Positions 19,582 through 29,703 of a stretch of 64,000 bases of DNA are shown here, in pieces; positions within the stretch are counted from its first letter, which is position 1; every line of letters starts with the position of its first letter. The position numbers and the translations under genes were made by a program. This DNA comes from Pseudomonas sp. P818 (lineage in GTDB: Bacteria > Pseudomonadota > Gammaproteobacteria > Pseudomonadales > Pseudomonadaceae). The stretch spans positions 1-64,000 of the forward strand of contig NZ_ATKM01000013.1 in the NCBI RefSeq assembly GCF_000418555.1. The letters are read 5' to 3'. The notes below the pieces were generated by a model. It was not told the origin of the DNA and made no database searches. It saw nothing but the letters and a program-made list of their open reading frames with translations.

Positions 19582-20961
19582 TTACTGCGTGCCGGTACGA
19601 CGCAGAGTGGCTGGAGTCCAATAGCCGGCGGGCGGCGCAGACGACGGGAACTGACGCGGAGTCTTCTCGTTGTTACGTAGACCGATGGCGGTGTAGGTTC
19701 GGGCGTTGAGGTCGTGATAGACGACGTTCACCGGCGTGATGACGGGCACGTCATAGGCGTTCTTGCTGAAGGCCAGGTTCACATGCCAGAGCGAGCCGCG
19801 AGAATCGTAGTTCTCCACCATCAGGGCGTACCAGCTGTCCTCATCAAGATAGAAACGGCGCTTGGCATGCACATGGCGGCTTCCAGAGCGTAGCGTCGCC
19901 TCCACTACCCAGACTCGGTGCATCTCCCAGCGGGTGAATTCAGGATTCAGGTGCCCGGGCATGATGAGTTTCTCTAGCGGGAGGCCCGCCTGCTCCATCG
20001 CGTAGTTATGGTAAGGCACGACAAGCGCCTGCTTGCCGATCAGCTTCCAGTCATAGCGGTCGGTGGCACCATTGAACATGTCCGTATCGTCGGCATAGAT
20101 GCCGTCATTCGGCGTGTCGTAGGCCAGGGTCGGGGCACGGCGAACACGGCGTTGCCCGGCCATATAGACCCAGGCGGCACGAGGCTCCTCGACCTGATTG
20201 ATGAAATCCCGCACCAGCAACTTGCGACCAGCCTCACGCGAAGGAGGAAGCAGCTCACTCATGAAGTTCTGCAGCACGTTGCCCAGCTCATTGACGCTCT
20301 TGCTGGGGTCATAGTAGTTGGAGAGCATTTCCATGCGCTCCCGAATGAGGGAGTACTGCCCGCTGGTGGTGACTTGCGCTGTATTTGCAATTTCGTCGAT
20401 ATAGCGGCCTTGCCAGCGGGTGATGTGGTTCCAGATTGCCTCGTGGCCATCACCCGGAATGGGAAAGGGAATTCCAGCATAGGCACCGCTCAGCCCGTTG
20501 CCTCCTTCCACCAAGGTGGCCGTTTCTGCATTGCGGCGGGTGTTCCGATAAATATCCTCCGGCGCGGCCGCACTGCGATGACTTGGGTAGACCGGTATCT
20601 TGAAGGTCGACGGGTAGGATTTGAGTAGCGCTTGCACACCAGGGCTCAGATTCCCCACATCATTGGCCATGTTCTGCGAGTCGATCACACGCAGGGGCTT
20701 CTCATCAGGGAACGGATCCACATGGAAGCTACCCGCCCCTTTGTATCCGCTCGGCAGCTCTTTCAGCCCACCCTCCCAATCGGGAATGCCTTTGGCCGCA
20801 TCGCCCTGACGTTCGGCGCCAAAAGGCGTCAGTACGGTGCCCAGCTTGGCGGCCTCCTCGGGGCTGACTTTCGCCTGAGCCAGCAAAGGCATGTGAAGAG
20901 TGATCGAAAGCACCACGGCGCTGACGCGTAAAGCTTTGTTAGTCATCATTTTTTCCGCCAT
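19582..20961 (-). CDS. DUF1329 envelope protein
   Basis: This is a 459-residue exported protein with an N-terminal signal (ALRVSAVVLSITLHMPLLAQA). The body matches DUF1329, a LolA/LolB-like lipoprotein-sorting fold: EEAAKLGTVLTPFGAERQG, PFPIPGDGHEAIWNH, and RRFYLDEDSWYALMVENYD near the end. Family members are encoded beside DUF1302 barrels and are thought to act in moving a hydrophobic compound across the envelope. Its start overlaps the DUF1302 stop by one base (TGATG at 20961), so the two are co-translated. Confidence 0.85.
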   Translation of the reverse strand: MAEKMMTNKALRVSAVVLSITLHMPLLAQAKVSPEEAAKLGTVLTPFGAERQGDAAKGIPDWEGGLKELPSGYKGAGSFHVDPFPDEKPLRVIDSQNMANDVGNLSPGVQALLKSYPSTFKIPVYPSHRSAAAPEDIYRNTRRNAETATLVEGGNGLSGAYAGIPFPIPGDGHEAIWNHITRWQGRYIDEIANTAQVTTSGQYSLIRERMEMLSNYYDPSKSVNELGNVLQNFMSELLPPSREAGRKLLVRDFINQVEEPRAAWVYMAGQRRVRRAPTLAYDTPNDGIYADDTDMFNGATDRYDWKLIGKQALVVPYHNYAMEQAGLPLEKLIMPGHLNPEFTRWEMHRVWVVEATLRSGSRHVHAKRRFYLDEDSWYALMVENYDSRGSLWHVNLAFSKNAYDVPVITPVNVVYHDLNARTYTAIGLRNNEKTPRQFPSSAPPAGYWTPATLRRTGTQ

Positions 20962-22760
20962 CAGAATGAATAGGAGACATTCAGTGCGACGTGGTCGCGA
21001 TCAATAAGCGAGTTGTCTTTCCGGGCGCCCCAGAACGAGGTGTAAGCGAGTTTGCCGCCGAATTTCTGGCCGTACTTGAGGCCCAGCTCGAGAGTCGCCG
21101 ACTTGCGCCCTTCAACGAAGTTTTCGTTGAGGGCGGGCGAAGTTCCCGAGACGTCCTGGCGGAAAGTGATGGCCGGCATCAGGTCGAGATTCGGTTTCAC
21201 ATCTCGAATCAAGCCTGTGAGGTTCATCGTGTAACCCCAGGCGAAGGAATCCAGATAGGCGTAATTGACCGAATCCAGAAGGCTTCCCGGTATGTGGTTG
21301 AATGCCGCCTCGGCCAAAACCGTCAAGTCGTCCATGCCGGCAGTCGGGCCGAAGGCATGGATGGCCGAGATCGAGCCTGTGTAAAGCTCGTGGCGTTTGT
21401 AGAGATCGATATAACGGCGCGAGTCGTTGGCAGATCCGTCGCCGAACTCGCCGAGATCGATGCTGCCGCCACTGGCACCGCCGGCGCCGAGAGCGCCCTC
21501 GGCCATCTGTTCCAGTTCGTAGGTCATCGACGGTTCCAGCGGCGCGTTGGGACGGTAGGTCAGCTCCCCTGCCAGGCTGGTGTCTCCGACCGTGCCGGAG
21601 ACACTGAAGCCGAAAAGGCGTATGTCTTCGGGATAGATCAAGTCGTAGCGAGTGCTGTCGAGAAATGCGAGACCATCGACTAGGGGGATCGAAGCAGGAT
21701 CGAACAGCTGAGCAAGGCCGCACAGATCGGAGAAACGTCCACCATCGCCGCCGCTGCAAGCCCCGGACAGGCCTTTCTGCACTCGCAGGAAGGGCAGTTT
21801 GCTGTGGTAGTTGAGGTAGTAGAGACTGAACTCGGTATTGCTCCAGTCCTCGACCATATAGCGCAGTGCGAAACCATACTGGCCGTCATCACGCGCATCA
21901 TGTTCACGGCCATAGCGAGCACCAGCGACCAGGCCGTTCTCGCCATTGAGTCCAGGTACCAGGTCGACCAATGGGCCCAACTCATTACGCAGGTCGATCA
22001 GGACGCCATTGCTGCCCTTGCCGAAATAGTCCTGATTATTGAAGAAGGCGCCGGTGGGCATGAGTTCGTGGCCCTTCCACTCCAGCCCATAGAAGGTTTC
22101 GAAACTGAGCGCGTCGGTCAGGCCCAACTGGGCCGAGATCATGTTGGTCGGAAGCAGTGCATCCTTGAAACTGGCGTTGGGAAGCACCACACGACCGATA
22201 TCCACCGGGTTGATCACATTGAGGCCGTCGGCATAGAAAATGCCCTCACCCCAGTTGATGACCTGCCGGCCCAGCCGCACGCTCACCGGCATCTCGCCGA
22301 GGTAGCGGTTGGTGTAAAGATAAGCGTCGAGCAAGCGCGCCCGGTGGCCGGAACGGTTCTTCAAATCCGACGGGTAACGCTGATCGCTGTCGGTGTTGTG
22401 AGTCGCGAAGCCGTCCCCGCTTGGGGCGTTGTCCATGATCTGAACGTCGTACCAGGCCGTGCCGCGGACGAACACGCCGTCCTGCTCGGTGCGCACGTGC
22501 AACTCCGAGGTCAGCTTGAACTCGTTCGAAACGAATCCCTTGTCGTAATACTCGCTGCCATCGTTGTTGTTGATGAAGATGTTCTGTCCGTCCCGTTCGA
22601 TGCGTTCCGGGGAGTCGGTGCGATAGATCGAGGTGAACTCGGCGACGCTCTCCAGCGTCGTCGTCACATTCGGCCCGGTGTCGATCTCGAAGGCCAAACC
22701 CCGTGCTCCCCACAGGCTAAGCCCCACAACCAATGCAATCTTTTTCTTCTTATGCAACAT
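20961..22760 (-). CDS. DUF1302 outer-membrane beta-barrel protein
   Basis: The product has 599 residues. A signal peptide (KKIALVVGLSLWGARGLAF) is followed by the DUF1302 pattern of alternating aromatic strands, including VRLGRQVINWGEGIFYADGLNVINP near residue 165, and a C-terminus ending in aromatic Phe (HVALNVSYSF), as expected for BAM-inserted barrels. It is paired with DUF1329 downstream. Such pairs occur in clusters for sterol, terpene or hydrophobic ester use, but no reaction is shown here. Confidence 0.87.
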   Translation of the reverse strand: MLHKKKKIALVVGLSLWGARGLAFEIDTGPNVTTTLESVAEFTSIYRTDSPERIERDGQNIFINNNDGSEYYDKGFVSNEFKLTSELHVRTEQDGVFVRGTAWYDVQIMDNAPSGDGFATHNTDSDQRYPSDLKNRSGHRARLLDAYLYTNRYLGEMPVSVRLGRQVINWGEGIFYADGLNVINPVDIGRVVLPNASFKDALLPTNMISAQLGLTDALSFETFYGLEWKGHELMPTGAFFNNQDYFGKGSNGVLIDLRNELGPLVDLVPGLNGENGLVAGARYGREHDARDDGQYGFALRYMVEDWSNTEFSLYYLNYHSKLPFLRVQKGLSGACSGGDGGRFSDLCGLAQLFDPASIPLVDGLAFLDSTRYDLIYPEDIRLFGFSVSGTVGDTSLAGELTYRPNAPLEPSMTYELEQMAEGALGAGGASGGSIDLGEFGDGSANDSRRYIDLYKRHELYTGSISAIHAFGPTAGMDDLTVLAEAAFNHIPGSLLDSVNYAYLDSFAWGYTMNLTGLIRDVKPNLDLMPAITFRQDVSGTSPALNENFVEGRKSATLELGLKYGQKFGGKLAYTSFWGARKDNSLIDRDHVALNVSYSF

Positions 22761-23489
22761 GGTGACCTCTGCTCGCTTTTTGAATGGCCGCTAGCCCCCG
22801 ACGCCCGGGCAGGCACATGCCCGCCCAGACCTCATGGCTCAGGTGGCCGACTTTGTGAACGATCCGACGGTGCTGGTGTGAATGAGTGGAAGGCCGCTTT
22901 CGAACGGCCCACAGGTAGTAGCTGTTTCGCGGGCAACCTCAGGACGAGCTGCGCCTCTGCTGACTGATCTGGGCCTTCGGCCGGGTTCGGCACGCGAAAC
23001 GAGGCCGTCCGCTCGACTGATGCCGCGGCCCCTCCCGCCACCTTTGAAAATCCTGGAAGGCCGATTCCGGCTTCCGGCGCTGCTCCGATGAGCTCGTTAC
23101 ATGCCTGCAAACTGGCGGACCTCGCACGATCAGCGACGTCCTGCAAAACACCAACCTGCGTTTCGGTCCTGGCACTGGCAAAACCCTGCCAAGCCTCGGG
23201 CAAATAGCGGTACAGCGGGAAGATCGGCAACCTTGACTCATGCGCCATCTCTCCCAGTACCAACCTCGCCCAGCCGCCACCGGCAATGAGGCGCAGCGAC
23301 GTCTTCACCCTCGCCTTCAGGCACACCTGACTACGCTCCCGCGTTGCTGAGCATGGCGTTATCGGCCTCTTTGGATCGCTTGACAAAGCCCCGGACATCC
23401 CCACATCCTCTAAAACATGATCAATGCTTATGTTTTAGCGCGACTGTCACAAAATGTGAAGAGGAAAAGAAAAATATGGGACGGCAGCC
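22761..23489. other. Gene-poor region between divergent operons
   Basis: These 729 bases separate the leftward DUF1302 operon from the rightward kinase operon and must hold both promoters. The only coding trace is a possible decayed TetR helix-turn-helix on the minus strand (see 22832-23404). Confidence 0.4.
22832..23404 (-). pseudogene. Possible decayed TetR-type regulator
   Basis: One open frame (190 codons) contains LRLIAGGGWARLVLGEMAHES followed by PIFPLYRYLPEAWQGF, which resembles a TetR helix-turn-helix with unusual substitutions. The remaining sequence has no family features and is proline- and serine-rich. It may be a remnant of a regulator for one of the flanking operons, or chance. 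Confidence is low. Confidence 0.25.
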
Positions 23490-25082
23490 TTGAACCACGA
23501 TGATCGTTTGGTCCTTGCAGTAGACCTGGGCAGTTCAGGCTGCAAGACCGCCTTGGTGGGCCTCGATGGCCAGGTCAGGGCCTTTGCCTTTCGCGCGGTG
23601 CGGACCCACCTGCTGGCGGGGTCGGGCGTCGAGCAGTGCCCGGAAGACTGGTGGCAGGCATTGCTGGAGAGCGCGACGGAGGTGCTCGATGGTACTGAAG
23701 GGGCCCGTCGCACCGTGGTTGCCTTCTGCTGCTCATGCCAGGGCGAGGGCACGCTGCCGGTGGATCGCGATGGTCAGCCGTTGGCGCGCGCATTGCTGTA
23801 CATGGATATGCGCGGCCAGGCAGCGGTCAAGCGCCAGGTCGGCGGTATCCTGCCGCGCGTGGCCGGTTACGATCCGCTCAAGTTGGCCCGCTGGCTACGC
23901 CTGACAGGCGGCGCACCGGCCCTTTCCGGCAAGGATCCGTTCGGTCATATCGCCTTCATCCGCGAGGAAATGCCGGAGCTGTATGCGCGTACCGACAAGT
24001 TCCTCAACGTCCTCGACTTCATCAACCTGCGGCTGACCGGGCGGATCGCCTCGACCGTCGACTCGGCGCTGACCACGTGGGTCACCGACAACCGCGATCC
24101 GACCAACATTCGCTACCACGACGGGCTGCTGCGCATGGCCGGCCTCAGCCGCGATCAGCTTCCGGAGCTGGTGCGTTGCTGCGATGTGCTCGGCACGCTG
24201 CGCAAGCCGGTCGCCGAACAGCTCGGTCTGCCTGCCAACCTGCCGGTGGTGGCCGGCGCGGTGGATAACTCGGCCGCCGCGCTGGGCTCCGGAGCCGTGC
24301 GTGACAACGACCTGCACCTGTACATCGGTACCTCCTCATGGATCGGCGCGCATGTGCCGCGCAAGAAAACCGACGTGTTCCGGCAAATCGCCGCGCTGCC
24401 CTGCGCCTTGCCCAATCGCTACCTGATGATGGCCATGCAATCGGCTGCCGGAGCAAACCTCAGTTTTCTGCGTGATCGCATCCTGTATGCCAAGGATGCG
24501 CTGTTGCAGAACGAAGCGGGGCCCGACGTCTATCGCATTCTCGATGAGGTGGCGGCTGGGGTACCCGCCGGTGCCCGTGGGCTGCTCTACCTGCCCTGGC
24601 TGATGGGCGAGCGCAGCCCGGTGGACGATGCCAACCTGCGCGCCGGTCTGCTCAACATGACCCTGGAGCACGCCCGCGAAGACATGGTGCGCGCCTTTCT
24701 CGAAGGGGTCGCGCTCAACACGCGCTGGATGATGGAGGCCGTGGAAGGCTTCATCGGTCAGCCATCCCAGGCGATCACTCTGGTCGGTGGCGGTGGCCAG
24801 TCGGAAGTCTGGTGCAAGATTTTCGCCGACGTTCTCGGGATGACCGTGCACCTGCCCGAGCAACCCATTCAGGCCAACGCCCGCGGCGCCGCCTTCATCG
24901 CCGGTATCGGCATCGGCGCGATGGACTTCGCCGACATTCCCGAGCGCGTCACGATTCGGCGCTCGTTCGAGCCCGACGCTGTCAACGTCGAGCGTTACGA
25001 CGCCAGCTACGCCACCTTCCGCGCCGCGCACAAGGCGCTCGCTCCCTTCTATGCGCAACTTCAACGAGGTGTTCACCCATGA
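23490..25082 (+). CDS. FGGY-family carbohydrate kinase
   Basis: This is a 530-residue two-domain kinase of the xylulokinase/fuculokinase family, which phosphorylates a sugar or polyol with ATP in the cytoplasm. The N-terminal ATPase motif is LAVDLGSSGCKTALV. The C-terminal FGGY domain carries AVDNSAAALGSGAV, LYIGTSSWIGAHV and the adenosine motif TLVGGGGQSEVW. The start appears to be TTG at 23490, with GAGGAAAAG some 25 bases upstream, so translation may be weak. Its stop overlaps the aldolase start (ATGA at 25079-25082). It probably makes the phosphorylated substrate of that aldolase. Confidence 0.88.
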   Translation: MNHDDRLVLAVDLGSSGCKTALVGLDGQVRAFAFRAVRTHLLAGSGVEQCPEDWWQALLESATEVLDGTEGARRTVVAFCCSCQGEGTLPVDRDGQPLARALLYMDMRGQAAVKRQVGGILPRVAGYDPLKLARWLRLTGGAPALSGKDPFGHIAFIREEMPELYARTDKFLNVLDFINLRLTGRIASTVDSALTTWVTDNRDPTNIRYHDGLLRMAGLSRDQLPELVRCCDVLGTLRKPVAEQLGLPANLPVVAGAVDNSAAALGSGAVRDNDLHLYIGTSSWIGAHVPRKKTDVFRQIAALPCALPNRYLMMAMQSAAGANLSFLRDRILYAKDALLQNEAGPDVYRILDEVAAGVPAGARGLLYLPWLMGERSPVDDANLRAGLLNMTLEHAREDMVRAFLEGVALNTRWMMEAVEGFIGQPSQAITLVGGGGQSEVWCKIFADVLGMTVHLPEQPIQANARGAAFIAGIGIGAMDFADIPERVTIRRSFEPDAVNVERYDASYATFRAAHKALAPFYAQLQRGVHP

Positions 25083-25708
25083 GTCTTGAACAACGTGCCA
25101 GGGAAACGCTGGTGCGTACCGCGGTGGCGATGGCCGACAAGGGGTTTCTCGCCGGCATCGGCGGCAACCTGGCCCTGCGCATCGATGCCGAACGTTTCGC
25201 GGTGACGCCTTCGGCAAGCGACTACTACGCCATGGCGCCGACGGATATCTGCATCCTGCGTCTGGACACCCTGGAGCAACTGTCCGGCAACGGTAAGCCA
25301 TCGGTGGAGAGCGGGCTGCACGCCAGGATGCTCAAGGCGCGGCCCGATTGCCATGCCAGCCTGCACACCCATCAACCGATCGCAAGCGCTTTCACCTTGC
25401 TCAACCGCGCACTGCCCATCAGCGGTTCAGAGGCACGCAAGGTGATCGGCCGCGAGGTGCCGATGTGCGCCTATGGCCCTTCCGGTTCGGGGCTGCTCAG
25501 TTGGCTCGTCAGTCGCCGCGTACGCCCCGACGTGAACGCCTACCTGATGCGCAACCACGGCGCGATAGGTATCGCCAGCAACTTCGAACAGGCCGGCCGG
25601 GTGATGGAGCTGCTCGAGCAGGAAGCGCGCGACTGGTTCTGTCGCGCATTGCAATCGCAGTCTCACAACAGTCTGTGCCGCGAGGCACTTCGTAGCTTGA
25701 ATGATTGA
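25079..25708 (+). CDS. Class II (zinc) aldolase
   Basis: This 209-residue aldolase/adducin-fold enzyme belongs to the L-fuculose-phosphate aldolase group, which cleaves a sugar phosphate retro-aldol style to dihydroxyacetone phosphate and an aldehyde. The phosphate-binding GGN is at 28-30, the proton donor Glu77 in SVESGL, and the zinc ligands His96 and His98 in LHTH plus His160 in MRNHGAI are all present. It is translationally coupled to the kinase upstream and followed 14 bases later by an aminotransferase. It is likely the cleavage step of the pathway. Confidence 0.88.
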   Translation: MSLEQRARETLVRTAVAMADKGFLAGIGGNLALRIDAERFAVTPSASDYYAMAPTDICILRLDTLEQLSGNGKPSVESGLHARMLKARPDCHASLHTHQPIASAFTLLNRALPISGSEARKVIGREVPMCAYGPSGSGLLSWLVSRRVRPDVNAYLMRNHGAIGIASNFEQAGRVMELLEQEARDWFCRALQSQSHNSLCREALRSLND

Positions 25709-25722
25709 TCAAGGACACTTAA

Positions 25723-27189
<1,467 letters not shown>

Positions 27190-27191
27190 AC

Positions 27192-27803
27192 ATGCAGGAC
27201 GAACTGATCAAGGCAGCTTCGCGCTTGAGCGGTAAAGGCCTGCTCAATCGCCAGGGCGACGCCGTGTCGATGCTCATGGTCGGCGAAGGCAAGATGCTGA
27301 TTCTGGAGGCCGGTGGTATTACCCGTGTCGTCAGCATCAGCAACCCTCCCCCCGGCGTGGCAGCCCTGCATGCGCAGGTCTATCGAACGAGAGCGGATGC
27401 CGGAGCGGTGGCAACCTTGAGCCCGCGCTGGAGCCTTCAGTTGAAGGGTCTGAACGAGGCGATGCCAGGCATCTTCGATGAACAGGCCAGGCACCTGGGA
27501 CGCAGCTGGGCGCCGACACGGGCAGGCGACCTGTCGGCGGCCTTGGCCTCAGGCGGCAACGCAGGGTTGGTCGACGACAGCCTGTTGGTGTTGGGCATCA
27601 CGCGCAACCGGCTGCTTTTCAACGCCGAGCTGTTCGAGAAATGCGCCATGGCGTATGTGCTGGCGCGCCTGGGCGGCGGCAGGGTAAAGCGGCTACCATG
27701 GATCGTGCGCAAGGTGGCCGGCGGACGCCTGCTCAAGGATGAGGCCAAGGCCAGGGCCGCCCATGCGCTAGGGCGGCGTAGTCCTGAGCCAAGTGGTTAC
27801 TGA
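27192..27803 (+). CDS. Class II aldolase-like protein lacking metal ligands
   Basis: This 203-residue protein begins 3 bases after the aminotransferase stop. It lines up with the operon's aldolase: LIKAASRLSGKGLLNRQGD matches the first helices, and ALHAQVYRTRADAGAVATL matches the zinc-site helix. The catalytic Glu, the HxH pair and the third His are replaced (VA, S-P and T), so no zinc-dependent aldol cleavage is expected. It could be a regulatory or structural partner of the active aldolase, as adducin is a non-enzymatic member of this fold. Function unknown. Confidence 0.7.
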   Translation: MQDELIKAASRLSGKGLLNRQGDAVSMLMVGEGKMLILEAGGITRVVSISNPPPGVAALHAQVYRTRADAGAVATLSPRWSLQLKGLNEAMPGIFDEQARHLGRSWAPTRAGDLSAALASGGNAGLVDDSLLVLGITRNRLLFNAELFEKCAMAYVLARLGGGRVKRLPWIVRKVAGGRLLKDEAKARAAHALGRRSPEPSGY

Positions 27804-27821
27804 TCCGATCTCACACGTGAG

Positions 27822-28345
27822 GTGTCGATCCCTCACCTCAACACCGGCTTCCTCTCATACCGGCAGATTTCGGTGACCGGCATGAGAGCTCCGGGGATCA
27901 AGAACGGCGACGAGCACCTCGTTGTGCTCAGCGTAGCCAAGTCGGTCATCGAGGGGCAGCGTTGGCTTGTCAGGTTTGGGTATTTCCTTAGGGACAACCC
28001 GATCGAAACGGCAAGGCCACGCCAGTTCACCGGATGAACGATTCGGCATGGAAGAAAGGCAGGGTCAGAGCAGCGAAGAAGTTCCAGGAGCGATTTCTGC
28101 GCCCTGCCCCAGCTGGATTTGCTTCGATCCGCGTTCACGACCTGAAGCACACCTTCGGTCGAAGACTTCGGGCAGCAGGGGTAACGGAGTAGGACAGGAA
28201 GGCTCTGCTGGGCCACAAGAACGGGAGCATCACCAGCCACTACTCGGCCGCCGAGCTGGGCAAACTGATCGATGAAGCCAACAGGATTTCGGCTACCGAC
28301 TCGCGCGGGCCGGCCCTGACAATTTTGAGGAGGATGGCAGGATGA
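27822..28345 (+). pseudogene. Degenerate tyrosine recombinase (integrase), C-terminal part
   Basis: The two frames together read as the C-terminal 170 or so residues of a P4/phage-type integrase. The first frame has HLNTGF and KNGDEHLVVLSVAKSV. After a frameshift near 28030 the second reads NDSAWKKGRVRAA, RVHDLKHTFGRRLRAAG, a TAG stop, then LLGHKNGSITSHYSAAELG. The catalytic His/Arg and Tyr motifs are recognisable, but the frameshift and stop make it non-functional. It points toward the tRNA-Pro site 75 bases away, as integrases often do, and belongs to an element older than the prophage. Confidence 0.82.
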
Positions 28346-28370
28346 AAAAAGTCCCGCAAAAGTCCCTGAC

Positions 28371-28401
28371 ACAAAAAAGCCTGGCCATCACTGACCAGGC
28401 T
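28371..28401 (-). terminator. Terminator of the tRNA-Pro gene
   Basis: AGCCTGG (28378-28384) pairs with CCAGGCT (28395-28401). On the minus strand the hairpin is followed by six T residues. It lies 18 bases past the tRNA CCA end, so it is the original chromosomal terminator of that tRNA. Confidence 0.75.
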
Positions 28402-28418
28402 CTAATGTAGGGATTTGT

Positions 28419-28466
28419 TGGTCGGGACGGAGTGATTCGAACACTCGACCCCTTGCACCCCATGCA
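28419..28466 (-). other. Prophage attachment site: 3' half of tRNA-Pro(GGG)
   Basis: Read on the minus strand, 28466-28419 gives the anticodon loop ATGGGGT (anticodon GGG), the 3' anticodon stem GCAAG, a T arm GAGTG-TTCGAAT-CACTC, the acceptor strand CGTCCCG, discriminator A and CCA. The 5' half is missing: beyond 28466 the 5' anticodon stem no longer matches (CATGC instead of CTTGC). The duplicated 3' end is the attachment core of an element lying to the right. The intact tRNA should sit at the other end, beyond base 64,000. Confidence 0.85.
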
Positions 28467-28624
28467 TGCGGCACTAGCGGCGTAAGCTGCTGATTATAAT
28501 AGCAAAACGCGCATATGAAGCTAGGCAAACTAAAGCTAATAACGCCTATATGCAAACGGTTTTACGCGGCCTGCAGAGTAGGTTTTGCGCCGACAAATCG
28601 CCCCGCCTCGCCCGTCCTGGGCAA
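28467..28624. other. Prophage left-end non-coding region
   Basis: These 158 bases lie between the attachment core and the lysis gene stop. They are AT-richer than the surroundings (TGATTATAATAGC) and may include integrase or IHF arm sites. No gene is supported. Confidence 0.35.
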
Positions 28625-29152
28625 CTACTTCCCCTCTAATCCTCCCCACGCTTTTTCGCAGTTGGCCCCTCTTATTCCTCGCTCGTCAGCGATTGCAGCA
28701 TAGAGTCGAACAGCCTCTCCGAGCCGGCCGAGCATGTCGGCTCGCATTCGGGCGGCGCCTTCGGCTGACGCGCCGAGCTGGGCAGTGATGGAATTGCCGG
28801 CGTCACGACTGCGCTGCTCAGCTGCTGCGAGGCGCAGCTTGAGCCGCTCAAGAGCACTACCAGCACGCTCAGCATCGCCACGCGCTGCAGCCAGTTGTTG
28901 CTGGGCTTCTGCATCTGCTTTCTCCGTAGCGGCCTGGCGCCGCTGGTTTTCTTGAATGAGGAACATGGCCGCGCGCCGGTCGCGTTCTGCTACTTCGGCG
29001 CGGTAGTTGCTGAAAGCAGACCGTTCAGTCCCTAGCTGGGACTGCAGTCCGTAGATTCGCACCTGCTGCACGCCGCCGACCGTCAGGGCCAGCAGAGCAC
29101 CGGCGATCCACGGCCAGGCCCAGGACGGGACCAGCTTGAGCCAGGCGGTCAT
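28625..29152 (-). CDS. Rz-like inner-membrane spanin (DUF2514-type)
   Basis: This is a 175-residue phage lysis protein. One N-terminal membrane segment (WAWPWIAGALLALTVGGV) is followed by a long charged coiled coil (residues 35-125, rich in A, E, R and Q). That is the layout of i-spanins, which join an outer-membrane lipoprotein to fuse the membranes in the last step of lysis. Its ATG overlaps the stop of the lysozyme-like gene (29149-29152). An Rz1-like frame lies inside it. Confidence 0.8.
   Translation of the reverse strand: MTAWLKLVPSWAWPWIAGALLALTVGGVQQVRIYGLQSQLGTERSAFSNYRAEVAERDRRAAMFLIQENQRRQAATEKADAEAQQQLAAARGDAERAGSALERLKLRLAAAEQRSRDAGNSITAQLGASAEGAARMRADMLGRLGEAVRLYAAIADERGIRGANCEKAWGGLEGK
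28672..28914 (-). CDS. Nested Rz1-like outer-membrane spanin
   Basis: An 80-codon frame inside the Rz gene, in another register, encodes a short lipoprotein: LQRVAMLSVLVVLLSGSSC, with a Cys after a hydrophobic core, then a proline-rich stretch (TPAIPSLPSSARQPKAPPE). Small, Pro-rich, lipidated and embedded in Rz are the hallmarks of Rz1. The lipobox is imperfect (Gly at -3). It would pair with the Rz coiled coil across the periplasm. Confidence 0.6.
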   Translation of the reverse strand: MQKPSNNWLQRVAMLSVLVVLLSGSSCASQQLSSAVVTPAIPSLPSSARQPKAPPECEPTCSAGSERLFDSMLQSLTSEE

Positions 29153-29688
29153 GCCGCCACCTGCAAAGCTTCAAGGACGCGCGCGTAGTTGGCGCCCCAT
29201 TTCTGCCGCAGCTTCCGGCGTTCGGGCGGAGTACCGCGCTCGTAGGCGCCAGGGCGCCAGTTGCGCAGGTAGTATTGCCAGGCAGCCTCGACGTCGCCCA
29301 GCTCCGGCAGCGGCAGCGGATCGGTCCAGAACAGCAGGCGGGCGAACACGGCATCGATCACGTCAACCTGGCCAGGCAGCGCAGCGAACACACCGTCAAC
29401 GGTCGGCTCGATGCCCAGCGCTCGGCATGCGGCGATGGCAGCATCGCGGCTGCTCTTGTGGCGCAGTACGCCGGCCACACCGCCACCACGCTCGAACTGC
29501 CAGATGCCACGGGCGGGGCCGCACTTTCCAGGGTGAATCGGCAGCTGGCACTGCTCGCGGTTCGGCGCCTCTTGCAGGTGGGCAGTCAGCATCAGTTGAT
29601 CCACCTGCTCCCGGTTACGGCTCATGGCAGCAGGTAGCAGCGCGAGCGCAGGCGTGATCGCCTGAGCCCGTATCTCAGATAGGGTCAT
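29149..29688 (-). CDS. Phage lysis-region protein, probable lysozyme-like endolysin
   Basis: This 179-residue protein begins at an ATG at 29688 (MTLSEIRAQAITPALALLP). It has the pattern seen in many Pseudomonas phage lysis cassettes: LQEAPNREQ, GPARGIWQFERGGGV, FTDPLPLPELGDVEAAWQYY and WRPG. The Glu after helix 2 and the GxWQFE segment resemble the catalytic cleft of lysozyme-like transglycosylases, but this is inference. There is no signal peptide, so the holin would be needed for release. A terminator lies just upstream of its start. Confidence 0.6.
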   Translation of the reverse strand: MTLSEIRAQAITPALALLPAAMSRNREQVDQLMLTAHLQEAPNREQCQLPIHPGKCGPARGIWQFERGGGVAGVLRHKSSRDAAIAACRALGIEPTVDGVFAALPGQVDVIDAVFARLLFWTDPLPLPELGDVEAAWQYYLRNWRPGAYERGTPPERRKLRQKWGANYARVLEALQVAA

Positions 29689-29703
29689 GTTTTCTCCAGG
29701 CAC

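Noticed and set aside
27818..27840. Hairpin TGAGGTG/CACCTCA after the aldolase-like gene
   Set aside because: Stem is good but no T-run follows, so a terminator cannot be claimed.
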